DNA of 64,000 bases, taken from NCBI GenBank assembly GCA_029982615.1, contig JARRBK010000002.1, forward strand, positions 1 to 64,000, read 5' to 3'. The position numbers were made by a program, and so were the translations under genes. Under the pieces are notes generated by a model. That model was not told the origin of the DNA. It did not search any database and saw only the letters and a program-made list of their open reading frames with translations. Positions 45,130 through 54,131 of this stretch are shown piece after piece (within the stretch, counting starts at the first letter, position 1; every line of letters starts with the position of its first letter). This DNA comes from Tepidanaerobacteraceae bacterium (GTDB lineage: Bacteria; Bacillota; Thermosediminibacteria; Thermosediminibacterales; Tepidanaerobacteraceae).

Positions 45130-45664
45130 TCTTTATTCTCTCCTTTCCCGGCAAATTGATTTTTAAAAGCGCAGCAAAAAGGTTTTTATATAAATAGGCA
45201 GCTGTAAAGCCTGTGAAAATACCGGTAAAAAGCCCAGTTACCATTAAAAACGGCAAATAAACATATAAGCCAAACGTTGAAAGCACAATGCATGCTACTG
45301 TTACCTGAGCAAAATTATGGGCAACCCCGCCGATAATGCTAATACCTACCAGGCTAAAAACTTTCTTAAAATATTTATAAAACAATGCCATCATCAAAGT
45401 ACTCAATATGGCTCCCGAGAGGCTATACAATAGACTCGCTGCAGAACCCGTCAGCCCAGCACCTATAAGGCACCTTAATATGTTTACCATCAAGCCTTCC
45501 TTTAAACCATATATCACTATGGCCAAAAGGGATATTACATTGGCAAGGCCAAGCTTTGCACCGGGAATAGGAAAAGGAATTGGTATCATATTTTCTATGA
45601 TATGAAGCACCAAACCACATGTCACAAGAAGGGAAAGAGATATCATTTTCCTGCGTTCTATCAA
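45110..45664 (-). CDS. Gx transporter family membrane protein
   Basis: 184 residues with five or six membrane segments and the family repeats of glycine (ENMIPIPFPIPGAKLGLANVISL, GLTGSAASLLYSLSGAILSTLMM). It resembles the S component-like Gx family. Substrate unknown. It overlaps the DUF4321 gene and follows the NusG-II gene. Confidence 0.85.
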   Translation of the reverse strand: MIERRKMISLSLLVTCGLVLHIIENMIPIPFPIPGAKLGLANVISLLAIVIYGLKEGLMVNILRCLIGAGLTGSAASLLYSLSGAILSTLMMALFYKYFKKVFSLVGISIIGGVAHNFAQVTVACIVLSTFGLYVYLPFLMVTGLFTGIFTGFTAAYLYKNLFAALLKINLPGKERIKNEAKLS

Positions 45665-45689
45665 TAGTATTCATCCTTTATATTCCAGT

Positions 45690-46076
45690 TTAGAAACTCA
45701 CGCCATCCAGCTGATCATTTGGAGTGCTCTCGCTTTGAATTTTAATCACGACCCTGTTAGGCAGGCATACTATCATTTGCCCGGGTCGGCTTATCCATCC
45801 CTGATGCATGCAATCTTTATCCGGGCACGGAGAATAAAGCATTCTCACCTTATCTCTATTTATTTCCACTATGCTTTCTCCCATGATTCCAGGGACTTTT
45901 AGCTGCAATATGGGACCGCCCTTGCCCAGGGATATCTTCTGAAAAAGACGACCGTTAATTTCTATAACAGCATATGTTCTTTCGCCGCCGAAAGTGTACA
46001 TCTGAAAGCCTGTAAATATCAAAACTGCGCTGACGATTATAAGCGCTATGAGTATCTTGTCTCCTTTTGTGAGCAT
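45690..46076 (-). CDS. NusG domain II-containing protein
   Basis: 128 residues: an N-terminal membrane segment and a C-terminal beta-barrel (KVPGIMGESIVEINRDKVRMLYSPCPDKDCMHQGWI) with a CPDKDCMHQ loop. These proteins are encoded beside Gx transporters in Clostridia, so a redox or metal-related envelope role is guessed. Confidence 0.85.
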   Translation of the reverse strand: MLTKGDKILIALIIVSAVLIFTGFQMYTFGGERTYAVIEINGRLFQKISLGKGGPILQLKVPGIMGESIVEINRDKVRMLYSPCPDKDCMHQGWISRPGQMIVCLPNRVVIKIQSESTPNDQLDGVSF

Positions 46077-46170
46077 CGAAATAACCCTGCCTGCTTTAAT
46101 CTACACATAGTGTAACATTTTATTCCAATCAAAACAAGTGGAAAAATTGCCTAAGAAAAGTATAAAAAAA

Positions 46171-46206
46171 GATTTTATGAAGCAATCTATAAAACTTCAT
46201 AAAATC
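46171..46206 (-). terminator. copZ terminator
   Basis: Perfect 12-bp stem (GATTTTATGAAG at 46171 with CTTCATAAAATC at 46195), loop of 12, followed on the - strand by a T7 run. Confidence 0.85.
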
Positions 46207-46239
46207 CTGGTAAAGATTGTGGCTAAGATAAATTTAGAC

Positions 46240-46479
46240 TTATTCCTTAACATCATATCCTGCATCTTCAATGGCTTTTTTTATGTCATCCAGTTTTACT
46301 TTTGATGGATCAAAAGATACATCCACTTTACCATGGCTTACTTCGGCTTCCACTTTAAAAATACCAGGCAAAGCTCCCACTGAGGTCTCTACGGCTTTTT
46401 TACAATGGGCGCAGGACATGCCTTCCACCTTGAGCGTAATATCAGATCTGACCGACTCGTTGTTACAACAACTGCACAT
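46240..46479 (-). CDS. copZ: Copper chaperone CopZ-like HMA protein
   Basis: 79 residues, an HMA domain with GMSCAHCKKAVE plus an N-terminal CSCCNN cluster of three extra cysteines. Copper transfer to CopA (57.5 kb) is the likely role. It lies behind a CsoR-type box. Confidence 0.88.
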   Translation of the reverse strand: MCSCCNNESVRSDITLKVEGMSCAHCKKAVETSVGALPGIFKVEAEVSHGKVDVSFDPSKVKLDDIKKAIEDAGYDVKE

Positions 46480-46544
46480 TTTTCATTCCTCCAAACGTTT
46501 TAATATTGTGTTTAACAGCTCAGCTCTAAGTAAAGTTAAATTTA

Positions 46545-46563
46545 TATACTCTTTAGGGGTATA
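46545..46563. promoter_or_regulatory. CsoR-like box upstream of copZ
   Basis: TATACTCTTTAGGGGTATA is a near-palindrome that keeps the TATACxCx/xGGGTATA arms of CsoR sites. It resembles the exact site at copA (59954-59972). Confidence 0.5.
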
Positions 46564-46628
46564 TTTATTTTAATTTAATTCTAAAAATAAGTCAAGCCGA
46601 TTAATGTTAACTTTATTATTATTTCTAG

Positions 46629-46657
46629 TTGACAATTTGCCTGATCTGAGATATCAT
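46629..46657 (+). promoter_or_regulatory. bioY promoter
   Basis: TTGACA (46629-46634), 17-nt spacer, TATCAT (46652-46657), about 48 nt before the ATG. No BirA dyad is evident. Confidence 0.7.
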
Positions 46658-46704
46658 TCTACTTGATTTCAGTCTAAATTACATTCAAAGGAGAGTAGAT
46701 AATT

Positions 46705-47289
46705 ATGGGAAATCAAAATCAACCTTTCATTCAAACCCGCGAAATTCCTTTTATAGGACTTTTCGCAGCCTTAACGGCAGTATTAAGTTACATTGAAATC
46801 CCGCTGCCAGTTGTACCGATAACAGCCCAGACTCTGGGAGTAATGCTGGCGGGAAGCTTGCTTTCCCCAATTCCTGCATTTCTCAGCATGGTTTTGTTTT
46901 TGCTTCTAGGAGTGATAGGCCTTCCCGTATATGCGGGCGGCGCCAGCGGCATAGGCACTATCTTCGGTCCCACAGGAGGCTTTCTGCTGAGCTGGCCGGT
47001 GGCGGTATTTGTGATGGCACATCTTATGAAAAGGTTCAAACCCAGCTTCAGGAATGTTTTTATAATTAACATCGTGGGTGGAATATTGGTTGTTTATGGT
47101 ATAGGAGTACCGTATCTTGCCCGAATAGCTCATCTCAATTTTACTTCTGCGCTTACTGTCGGAGCATTGCCTTTTATACCGGGCGACTTGGCAAAAGCCT
47201 TTATTTCGACGACTGTCTCCCTTGCTATCAGAAAAGCAAACAAAAATTTCTTTGATGACTATAATCGCTGCGGCAAAAGTTATGAATAA
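46705..47289 (+). CDS. bioY: BioY biotin transporter S component
   Basis: 194 residues, six hydrophobic segments with the BioY signature GLPVYAGGASGIGTIFGPTGGFLLSWP. It captures biotin for an ECF transporter whose A and T parts are not here. RBS AAAGGAG. Ends close to a new transcript start at 47394. Confidence 0.9.
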   Translation: MGNQNQPFIQTREIPFIGLFAALTAVLSYIEIPLPVVPITAQTLGVMLAGSLLSPIPAFLSMVLFLLLGVIGLPVYAGGASGIGTIFGPTGGFLLSWPVAVFVMAHLMKRFKPSFRNVFIINIVGGILVVYGIGVPYLARIAHLNFTSALTVGALPFIPGDLAKAFISTTVSLAIRKANKNFFDDYNRCGKSYE

Positions 47290-47393
47290 CAAGTTTTTGC
47301 CCCGGGCTATTGCAAAAAATACATCCTAGGTATAAAATAATGTAAAGTAAATCTATCTTTTTTATATATGTTTTTAAGAAGGGGGGAAGGTGA

Positions 47394-48857
47394 ATGATAC
47401 TTCCCGCGGAAAAAAGTAACAGGTATTTGAGGCACACAATAATGCCAGAAATTGGTGCTTCGGGCCAGACGAGGCTGCTGGAATCGCATATAGCTGTATT
47501 TGCCAGTTCAGCCCGCTGTGTGGCGCCTTTGCTGTACTACTTGGTATCTTCCGGTTTAGGAAATATAAAATGTTTTATTGAAGGAATTGAAGGCATATCG
47601 CCCCTGGTGGAAAACTTGCGGGATTTAAATCCGGATGTAAATATCATCGAAATGATTGAACTCTCAGATGCAGCGGAAGTATTTCATAATTGTTCTGGAA
47701 ATACAGAAAAAAATACGTCTTGCCGTATAATTTTCGGTAATTACGATTTTATAAAAAATATTATTAAAAGTATAAACAATATAAACGATCGTTGCAAAAC
47801 GCATTATGTTCCTACTATTATAGCCGCTGTAGAAAACTGGCAGGGAATAATTCAGGCTGTCAAAAAACCCGAAAATACTTTTTTATTCAACAACACAGTT
47901 TCTGGGCATGCAATTATCTCAACAGCTCCCGCGAACAAGCTGGCTGTGGGATATTTGTTCTCCTGCTGCCTTGCCGGTGCCCTTGCAGCCATTGAATCCA
48001 TAAAACTGTGCCTTAATATAGGAAATTTCTTGGAATGCCCGCTTTATTTTGATCTACTCACGATGAATTTTAAGAAGCTTAACGGCAATGACAATATCCC
48101 CAATGCACATCATCTTCCTTCTGAAGAAAAGCCGGATGATATTCAAAACAAAATCCTTGACTCCAAGGTGCTCATCGTGGGCACCGGCGGTCTCGGCTCT
48201 CCTGCGGCTTACGCCCTATCTCTTTCCGGGGTGGGCAGTTTAGGATTGGTGGACAGCGACAGGGTGGAAATCAGCAACCTTAACCGTCAGATACTTCATT
48301 CCACTTCCCGCATAGGAACACCTAAAGTAAAATCTGCAGAAGTATTTATCCGAAAATTGAACCCTAACATAAATGTAATTACATACGAAACGCGCTTTAC
48401 AAAATCCAATGCCATGCGAATAATAAGGGATTATGATGTTATAATAGATGGAGTAGACAACCTCCCCACGCGATACCTTCTAAACGACTCGTGCTTTTTC
48501 GCTGAAAAAACGCTGGTCGAAGCCGGAGTGCTCAGGTTTGAAGGCCTGGGAATGACTTTGGTCCCCAAAAAAGGCCACTGTTACCGATGCATATTTCCCG
48601 AACCGCCGCCTGCCAACAGCATTCCGTCATGTTCACAAGCCGGAATTCTTGGGCCTGTGCCCGGAGTGATGGGATTCATTGAAGCAGCAGAAGCCTTTAA
48701 ATTGTTAGCTGGGATAGGTAAAACTTTACAGAGCCAGTTACTCATATTCGACGCATTAGACCTGGATTTTAGAATCACACAAGTTAAGCGAGATGAAAAC
48801 TGTCCTCTTTGCGGCGAAATGCCTTCTATAAAAGAGCCTATAGAATATGAAATATAA
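47394..48857 (+). CDS. E1-like adenylyltransferase fused to a degenerate E1-like domain
   Basis: 487 residues in two modules. The C-terminal (about 255-475) is a ThiF/MoeB/HesA E1: VGTGGLGSP nucleotide loop (262-270), DSDRVEISNLNRQ (287-299), Lys311, Asp355, a catalytic-type Cys413 (PSCSQAGILG) and a zinc site CYRC (396/399) and CPLC (470/473). The N-terminal (about 1-230) begins RYLRHTIMPEIGASGQ, the start of an E1 fold, but its nucleotide loop is VFASSARCV, so it is presumably inactive. It could adenylate a ubiquitin-like sulfur carrier. No such carrier gene lies in the window. cysK follows 92 nt later. GGAAGGTG precedes ATG. Confidence 0.85.
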   Translation: MILPAEKSNRYLRHTIMPEIGASGQTRLLESHIAVFASSARCVAPLLYYLVSSGLGNIKCFIEGIEGISPLVENLRDLNPDVNIIEMIELSDAAEVFHNCSGNTEKNTSCRIIFGNYDFIKNIIKSINNINDRCKTHYVPTIIAAVENWQGIIQAVKKPENTFLFNNTVSGHAIISTAPANKLAVGYLFSCCLAGALAAIESIKLCLNIGNFLECPLYFDLLTMNFKKLNGNDNIPNAHHLPSEEKPDDIQNKILDSKVLIVGTGGLGSPAAYALSLSGVGSLGLVDSDRVEISNLNRQILHSTSRIGTPKVKSAEVFIRKLNPNINVITYETRFTKSNAMRIIRDYDVIIDGVDNLPTRYLLNDSCFFAEKTLVEAGVLRFEGLGMTLVPKKGHCYRCIFPEPPPANSIPSCSQAGILGPVPGVMGFIEAAEAFKLLAGIGKTLQSQLLIFDALDLDFRITQVKRDENCPLCGEMPSIKEPIEYEI

Positions 48858-48949
48858 AACCATTTAACGTCATTTACAGGCAGCGGTCTTTGATTTGCTT
48901 CACCTTTTAATAACCATTCGTTTTAATACTGTAAAAGGAGATGAGGTAA

Positions 48950-49891
48950 ATGAATAATAAATACAGCATTATCAATGATTCCATTCTCGATCTCATCGGT
49001 AAAACACCCATGGTAAAACTTTCCCGCCTTTCGCCGAAAGGAGGAGCCACCATTGTCGGAAAACTTGAGTCTTTCAATCCAGGCGGCAGTATCAAAGACC
49101 GAATAGCTCTTAATATGATAAACGATGCAGAGCAAAAGGGCATTTTAAAGCCGGGTTCCACGGTGATAGAGCCCACCAGCGGTAATACAGGAATAGGTCT
49201 TGCCATGGTTTGTGCAGTGAAAGGTTATAAACTTTTGCTAGTAATGCCGTCTTCCATGAGCGTAGAACGCAGGAAGCTTCTAAAATCTTACGGAGCCGAT
49301 TTTGTTCTGACGCCTCCGGAGTTGGGAATGAAAGGTGCTGTTGATAAGGCGATGGAACTCGTAAGCCAGAACAAAGATTATTTTATGCCCCAGCAATTTG
49401 AAAACCCTGCAAACCCTGCAATACACGAAAAAACCACTGCAATGGAAATTCTTGAACAGACCGGTGGCAAAATCAACGCCTTTGTAGCCGGAGTTGGAAC
49501 CGGCGGAACTTTAACTGGGGTCGGCAGGGTTTTGAAAAAACAAATTCCGGGCATTAGAGTTATCGCTGTAGAACCTGCCGATTCTCCAGTGCTTTCCGGA
49601 GGAAGGCCGGGCTCTCACAAGATTCAGGGAATAGGGGCTGGTTTTGTACCTAAGGTTATGGATGTATCGTTGGTGGATGAAATAATTACCGTCGAAAGCG
49701 AAGATGCTTATGAGACAGTCCGGAAACTTGCCGTAGCAGAAGGCATACTGTCTGGTATATCCTCCGGCGCTGCGGTTTTCGCTGCACAAAAAGTTGCAAA
49801 AGCTTTTAAGCCCGGTGATACAGTAGTGGCGATACTGCCTGATACTGGTGAAAGATATTTGAGTGTAGATGGTTTATTCTTTGAAGAATGA
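48950..49891 (+). CDS. cysK: Cysteine synthase A
   Basis: 313 residues, PLP fold type II with GGSIKDRIAL (Schiff-base Lys), EPTSGNTGIGLAM and GISSGAA. It makes cysteine from O-acetylserine and sulfide, or from a thiocarboxylated carrier in some systems. RBS AAAGGAGATGAGG. The end lies 3 nt from the end of the convergent ABC gene. Confidence 0.95.
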   Translation: MNNKYSIINDSILDLIGKTPMVKLSRLSPKGGATIVGKLESFNPGGSIKDRIALNMINDAEQKGILKPGSTVIEPTSGNTGIGLAMVCAVKGYKLLLVMPSSMSVERRKLLKSYGADFVLTPPELGMKGAVDKAMELVSQNKDYFMPQQFENPANPAIHEKTTAMEILEQTGGKINAFVAGVGTGGTLTGVGRVLKKQIPGIRVIAVEPADSPVLSGGRPGSHKIQGIGAGFVPKVMDVSLVDEIITVESEDAYETVRKLAVAEGILSGISSGAAVFAAQKVAKAFKPGDTVVAILPDTGERYLSVDGLFFEE

Positions 49892-49893
49892 AG

Positions 49894-51885
49894 TTATGAT
49901 GCCTCCTCACCGCCCTGGTTTGTTCCAAGAAACTGGCTGTTATAGAGGTCGGCATAAAATCCTCCTCTTGCCAGAAGTTCCTTATGGTTGCCTTGTTCTA
50001 TGATTCTGCCATGATTCATTACTAGTATCAAATCTGCATCGCGGATTGTGGAGAGCCTGTGGGCAATCACAAAACTCGTCCTGCCTTTCATAAGATTTGA
50101 CATGGCTTTTTGTATTAATATCTCTGTCCGCGTGTCAATATTGCTCGTAGCTTCATCAAGAATAAGCATTGGTGGATCGGCTAGTATTGCCCGCGCAATA
50201 GTCAAAAGTTGTTTCTGCCCCTGTGAAATATTTGAGGCTTCCTCATTGATAATAGTGTTATAACCCTCGGGAAGGGTTCTGATAAAGTGATCCGCGTGAG
50301 CCGCTTTTGCCGCGCGGATTACTTCTTCTTCTGTAGCATCTTCCCGTCCATAAGCAATATTATCCATTATTGAGCCATTAAAAAGCCAGGTATCCTGAAG
50401 CACCATACCAAACATCCTGCGCAAATCCCCTCTTTTTAAGTCTCTAATATCAATTCCGTCAATAGTAATTTTTCCCTTATTGACCTCATAAAAACGCATC
50501 AATAGGTTGACAAGCGTAGTTTTACCCGCGCCGGTCGGCCCCACAATAGCAACGGTTTGACCTGGTTTTACACAAATATTCAAATCCTCGATAAGAGGTA
50601 CACCACGCTTATAACTAAAGCTAACATGCTCAAAGTTTACCTCTCCTTCTGGAAAATTAATAACGACTGCATCCTCCTTTTCTGGAATTTCCTCCACCTC
50701 ATCCAGAACTTCGAAAACGCGTTCCGCTGAAGCAACGGTGGATTGAATAATATTTGCAATATTAGCCGTCTGTACAATAGGCTGCGTGAACTGCCTCATA
50801 TACTGTATAAACGCCTGAATATCTCCTATTTCTATTTTGCTTTTCGCCACCATGAAGCCGCCGACCACGCAGACGATAACATACCCAATATTGCTCACAA
50901 AATTCAGAGCCGGGAAAATAACTCCAGACATAAACTGAGCCTTCCAGCCGGCAGTAAAAAGTTTTTCGTTCACCTCTTTAAACTTTCTAATGGAATCCTC
51001 TTCATGTCCGAAGGCTTTTACCACTTTGTGACCGGTATACATTTCCTCCACATGGCCATTCAATATTCCCAGCACCTTCTGTTGTTCCGCAAAAAACTTC
51101 TGCGAATTTTTGGCTATCATCGAAGTAATAAATGCACTGGCAGGCAGAGTAAAAAGCGCAATCAACGTCATCAAGGGGCTTATTGAAAGCATCATTATCA
51201 ATATGCCTATAATAGTAACCACAGAAGTTATCAATTGAGTTAAGCTCTGCTGCAATGTTGTGGCAATATTATCCATGTCGTTGGTCACACGGCTTAAAAT
51301 TTCTCCATGAGTACGGGTATCAAAATACCTCAGCGGCAGCCGGTCAAGTTTTTCCTTAACATCGTTACGCATTTTGAACACGGTCTTCTGCGAAACATCC
51401 GCCATTATATAAGACATTAAAAAACTTAATAATGCACTAATAACATACAATCCCACCAATAAAATCAATATACGGCCGATATAGGGAAAATCTATCCTCG
51501 GAACCGGCTGCCGTTTCAACTTTTCTATGAATGATGCTGGCATTTTCTTCTGGATCGCCAGCATCAACTGGTAATAGTACGTATATCTTGCGAGAATTCC
51601 TTCACCGAGCTTGGTGGTAGCCTTGCCCATTATTTTTGGGCCTGAAATCCCAAAAACCGTACTGGCAATCGCCAGTAAAAACACCGTTAAAAAACGAATT
51701 TTCTCGGGTTTTAAATATTCTATAAGGCGCATCAGCGTGCCTTTAAAATCTTTAGCCTTCTGGACCGGCATGCCGATTCCCGGCCCTCTGCCGAAATATC
51801 TTCCTGGCCTTGTAGCACCAGCCCGTAGACTGGATTGTCCAGATGACGGCATTTCATTTTCCGGTTCCCGCCTATTATCGCTCAT
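49894..51885 (-). CDS. ABC exporter half, permease plus ATPase (663 aa)
   Basis: A six-helix ABC_membrane domain and an ATPase with GPTGAGKTT, signature ISQGQKQL, Walker B LILDEATSNID. The N-terminal ~50 residues are a Gly/Pro-rich extension. It pairs with the 575-aa half encoded upstream (ATGA overlap), making a heterodimeric multidrug exporter. Substrates unknown. Confidence 0.92.
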   Translation of the reverse strand: MSDNRREPENEMPSSGQSSLRAGATRPGRYFGRGPGIGMPVQKAKDFKGTLMRLIEYLKPEKIRFLTVFLLAIASTVFGISGPKIMGKATTKLGEGILARYTYYYQLMLAIQKKMPASFIEKLKRQPVPRIDFPYIGRILILLVGLYVISALLSFLMSYIMADVSQKTVFKMRNDVKEKLDRLPLRYFDTRTHGEILSRVTNDMDNIATTLQQSLTQLITSVVTIIGILIMMLSISPLMTLIALFTLPASAFITSMIAKNSQKFFAEQQKVLGILNGHVEEMYTGHKVVKAFGHEEDSIRKFKEVNEKLFTAGWKAQFMSGVIFPALNFVSNIGYVIVCVVGGFMVAKSKIEIGDIQAFIQYMRQFTQPIVQTANIANIIQSTVASAERVFEVLDEVEEIPEKEDAVVINFPEGEVNFEHVSFSYKRGVPLIEDLNICVKPGQTVAIVGPTGAGKTTLVNLLMRFYEVNKGKITIDGIDIRDLKRGDLRRMFGMVLQDTWLFNGSIMDNIAYGREDATEEEVIRAAKAAHADHFIRTLPEGYNTIINEEASNISQGQKQLLTIARAILADPPMLILDEATSNIDTRTEILIQKAMSNLMKGRTSFVIAHRLSTIRDADLILVMNHGRIIEQGNHKELLARGGFYADLYNSQFLGTNQGGEEAS

Positions 51886-53609
51886 GCTGTTTCCTCCTCC
51901 GACAGCTGCGAGTAAACTAGCTCACGATAAACATCACAGTTTTCCATAAGCGTTTTATGTTTCCCGACTCCTGCTACTTTCCCTTCATCCAAAACAACGA
52001 TTTTGTCTGCATCCATTACCGTGCTGACGCGTTGCGTAACAATAATCAAAGTGGCATCTCTCGTTTCCCTTTTAAGGGCTGCCCGCAGGCGTGCATCCGT
52101 TTTATAGTCAAGTGCGGAAAAGCTTTCGTCAAAAATGTAGATTTGCGGCTTTCTGACCAAAGCGCGTGCAATAGAAAGGCGCTGTTTTTGACCGCCCGAT
52201 AAATTGGTGCCACCTTGAGAAACTTCAGCATTATAACCTTCCTTCATATCACAAATAAATTCGCTGGCCTGAGCAACTTCAGCTGCATGCCTCACTTCTT
52301 CATCCGTAGCGTCTTTCTTGCCGTATCTAATGTTATCAGCAATAGTGCCCGTAAAAAGAACGGGAGATTGAGGCACGAGAGCGATTCTGGCCCTTAATTC
52401 TTTTTGTTTCATATCCCTGACATCCACTCCATCTATCATAACACTTCCGCTGTCTGCGTCATAAAAACGGGGAATAAGATTTACCAATGTGGATTTCCCA
52501 GAACCTGTGCCTCCAATAATTGCTGTCGTTTCACCTGGGTTTGCTGTAAAGGAAATATTGCTGAGAACTGGTTGCTCTGCTCCGGGATAACTAAACGTAA
52601 CATTTTTAAATTCCACTAAACCCTTTTTTTCATCAGGCTTTTTAGGATGCTTTGGATCATTTATCTCTGGAGTCATATCAAGCACCTCGTTAATCCTCGC
52701 TGCAGAAGCCTGGGCCCGGGGAATCATAACAAACATGATGGAAACCATAATCAGCGAAAACATTATCTGCATTGCATATTGAAGAAAAGCCATCATATCC
52801 CCCAATTCCAGTTTGCCTAGATCTATGCGCAGGCCGGCGAACCAAATGATTGAAACAGACGTCAAATTCATAAACAGCATCATCAACGGCTGTATAGCAG
52901 CCATTATTTTATTTGCCTTTATTGCAGTCTGCGTCAAATCACTGTTTGCTTCTATAAATCTTCTCTTCTCGCTATACTGCCGGTTAAATGCCCGGATCAC
53001 TCGAATGCCTGTGAGATTTTCGCGAAGAATGAGATTCACTTTATCCAGCTTTTTCTGTAACGCCTGAAAAATGGGGACTATAATGCTTGCAAAAAAACCG
53101 ATTACTGCCATGAGTATAGGCAGGACAACGGCCAAAATTATAGTGAGCATTTTGTCTTTTGACATTGCCATTATTATGCCGCCGATACACATAATCGGCG
53201 CGTATATCATAAAGCGCATCATCATTACCAGTACCGTCTGAATTTGCATAATATCGTTTGTCGTCCTAGTAATCAGCGATGCAGTGCCGATTCTGTCAAA
53301 CTCATGGAGAGAATAACTTTCCACTCTGGAAAAAACCATGTTTCTAAGGTCTCTTCCGAAACCCACCGCAGTAATAGAGGATAACAAGCTTCCTAAAATA
53401 GCACATAAAGAGCTTGCCAATGCTACAAGAAGCATATATTTACCGTATCTCAAAATATAAGATGTATTTCCTTTCATCATTCCGTTGTTTACAATATCCG
53501 ACATTAAAGTCGGCAGGTAAAGCTCTGCCATAGCCTGGCCAAACATAAATATTAAAATAAATGTTATCAGCCCAATATAAGGTCTTAAAAATTTGAATAA
53601 CTTCAACAT
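51882..53609 (-). CDS. ABC exporter half, permease plus ATPase (575 aa)
   Basis: ABC_membrane domain and ATPase with GGTGSGKST, LSGGQKQRL and Walker B IYIFDESFSALD, in which the normal catalytic Glu is kept as Glu in FDES. This half is the partner with a full signature. ATG 53609 fits family starts and GGGGATGAG upstream; a TTG at 53672 overlapping marR is the alternative. Confidence 0.9.
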   Translation of the reverse strand: MLKLFKFLRPYIGLITFILIFMFGQAMAELYLPTLMSDIVNNGMMKGNTSYILRYGKYMLLVALASSLCAILGSLLSSITAVGFGRDLRNMVFSRVESYSLHEFDRIGTASLITRTTNDIMQIQTVLVMMMRFMIYAPIMCIGGIIMAMSKDKMLTIILAVVLPILMAVIGFFASIIVPIFQALQKKLDKVNLILRENLTGIRVIRAFNRQYSEKRRFIEANSDLTQTAIKANKIMAAIQPLMMLFMNLTSVSIIWFAGLRIDLGKLELGDMMAFLQYAMQIMFSLIMVSIMFVMIPRAQASAARINEVLDMTPEINDPKHPKKPDEKKGLVEFKNVTFSYPGAEQPVLSNISFTANPGETTAIIGGTGSGKSTLVNLIPRFYDADSGSVMIDGVDVRDMKQKELRARIALVPQSPVLFTGTIADNIRYGKKDATDEEVRHAAEVAQASEFICDMKEGYNAEVSQGGTNLSGGQKQRLSIARALVRKPQIYIFDESFSALDYKTDARLRAALKRETRDATLIIVTQRVSTVMDADKIVVLDEGKVAGVGKHKTLMENCDVYRELVYSQLSEEETA

Positions 53610-53668
53610 AATGTTTTTCTCATCCCCAGTCGGCATAGCTGTCAGAAATATGCACAAAATCCATATGC

Positions 53669-54109
53669 TCAATTACACTTTTGTGATTCGAAAAGCTTTT
53701 TTATCGTTTTAAATCCTTCAATTATTTTATCTATTTCTTCTGGCGTTCCTTTACTGATAATATTGACAAGGCTTTCCTCCACTTTTTTATGAAAATCCTT
53801 GTGAATTTCTTCAAAATCCGAACATAAACTTACATACACCACCCTCCTATCTTCGATGCTTCGTTCTCTTGTCACAATGCCCTGTTTCTCAAGCCTGTCG
53901 ATAATGCCTGACACTGTACTGTTAGATAATCCCAATCTGTCACTCAATTCACTTATCTTCATTTTCCCAAATTTGCTTAAAATCCCGATCACCATGCTCT
54001 GAGGCATGGTCAAACCCATACCTTCTACGCATTTACCCATATGATGCCTGAAAAGCGTCATTACTTCTTTAAAAAGTCTCGCCACTTCCACACTTCGGTT
54101 TATATCCAC
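53669..54109 (-). CDS. MarR family regulator
   Basis: 146 residues, winged HTH with KISELSDRLGLSNSTVSGIIDRLEKQGIV and the wing DRRVVYVSL. It probably represses the efflux operon in which it sits and responds to phenolic or drug-like ligands. It lies downstream of the two adaptor genes and upstream of the ABC halves. Confidence 0.92.
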   Translation of the reverse strand: MDINRSVEVARLFKEVMTLFRHHMGKCVEGMGLTMPQSMVIGILSKFGKMKISELSDRLGLSNSTVSGIIDRLEKQGIVTRERSIEDRRVVYVSLCSDFEEIHKDFHKKVEESLVNIISKGTPEEIDKIIEGFKTIKKLFESQKCN

Positions 54110-54131
54110 CAGTATTCACCTCTTTTGGTAA

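Noticed and set aside
46629..46704. BirA operator at bioY
   Set aside because: No TTGTTAACC-type biotin box dyad could be seen near the promoter.
47290..47320. TTTTTGC/GCAAAAA hairpin after bioY as terminator
   Set aside because: The stem is T/A-rich, the loop is GC-rich, and no T-run follows on the + strand.
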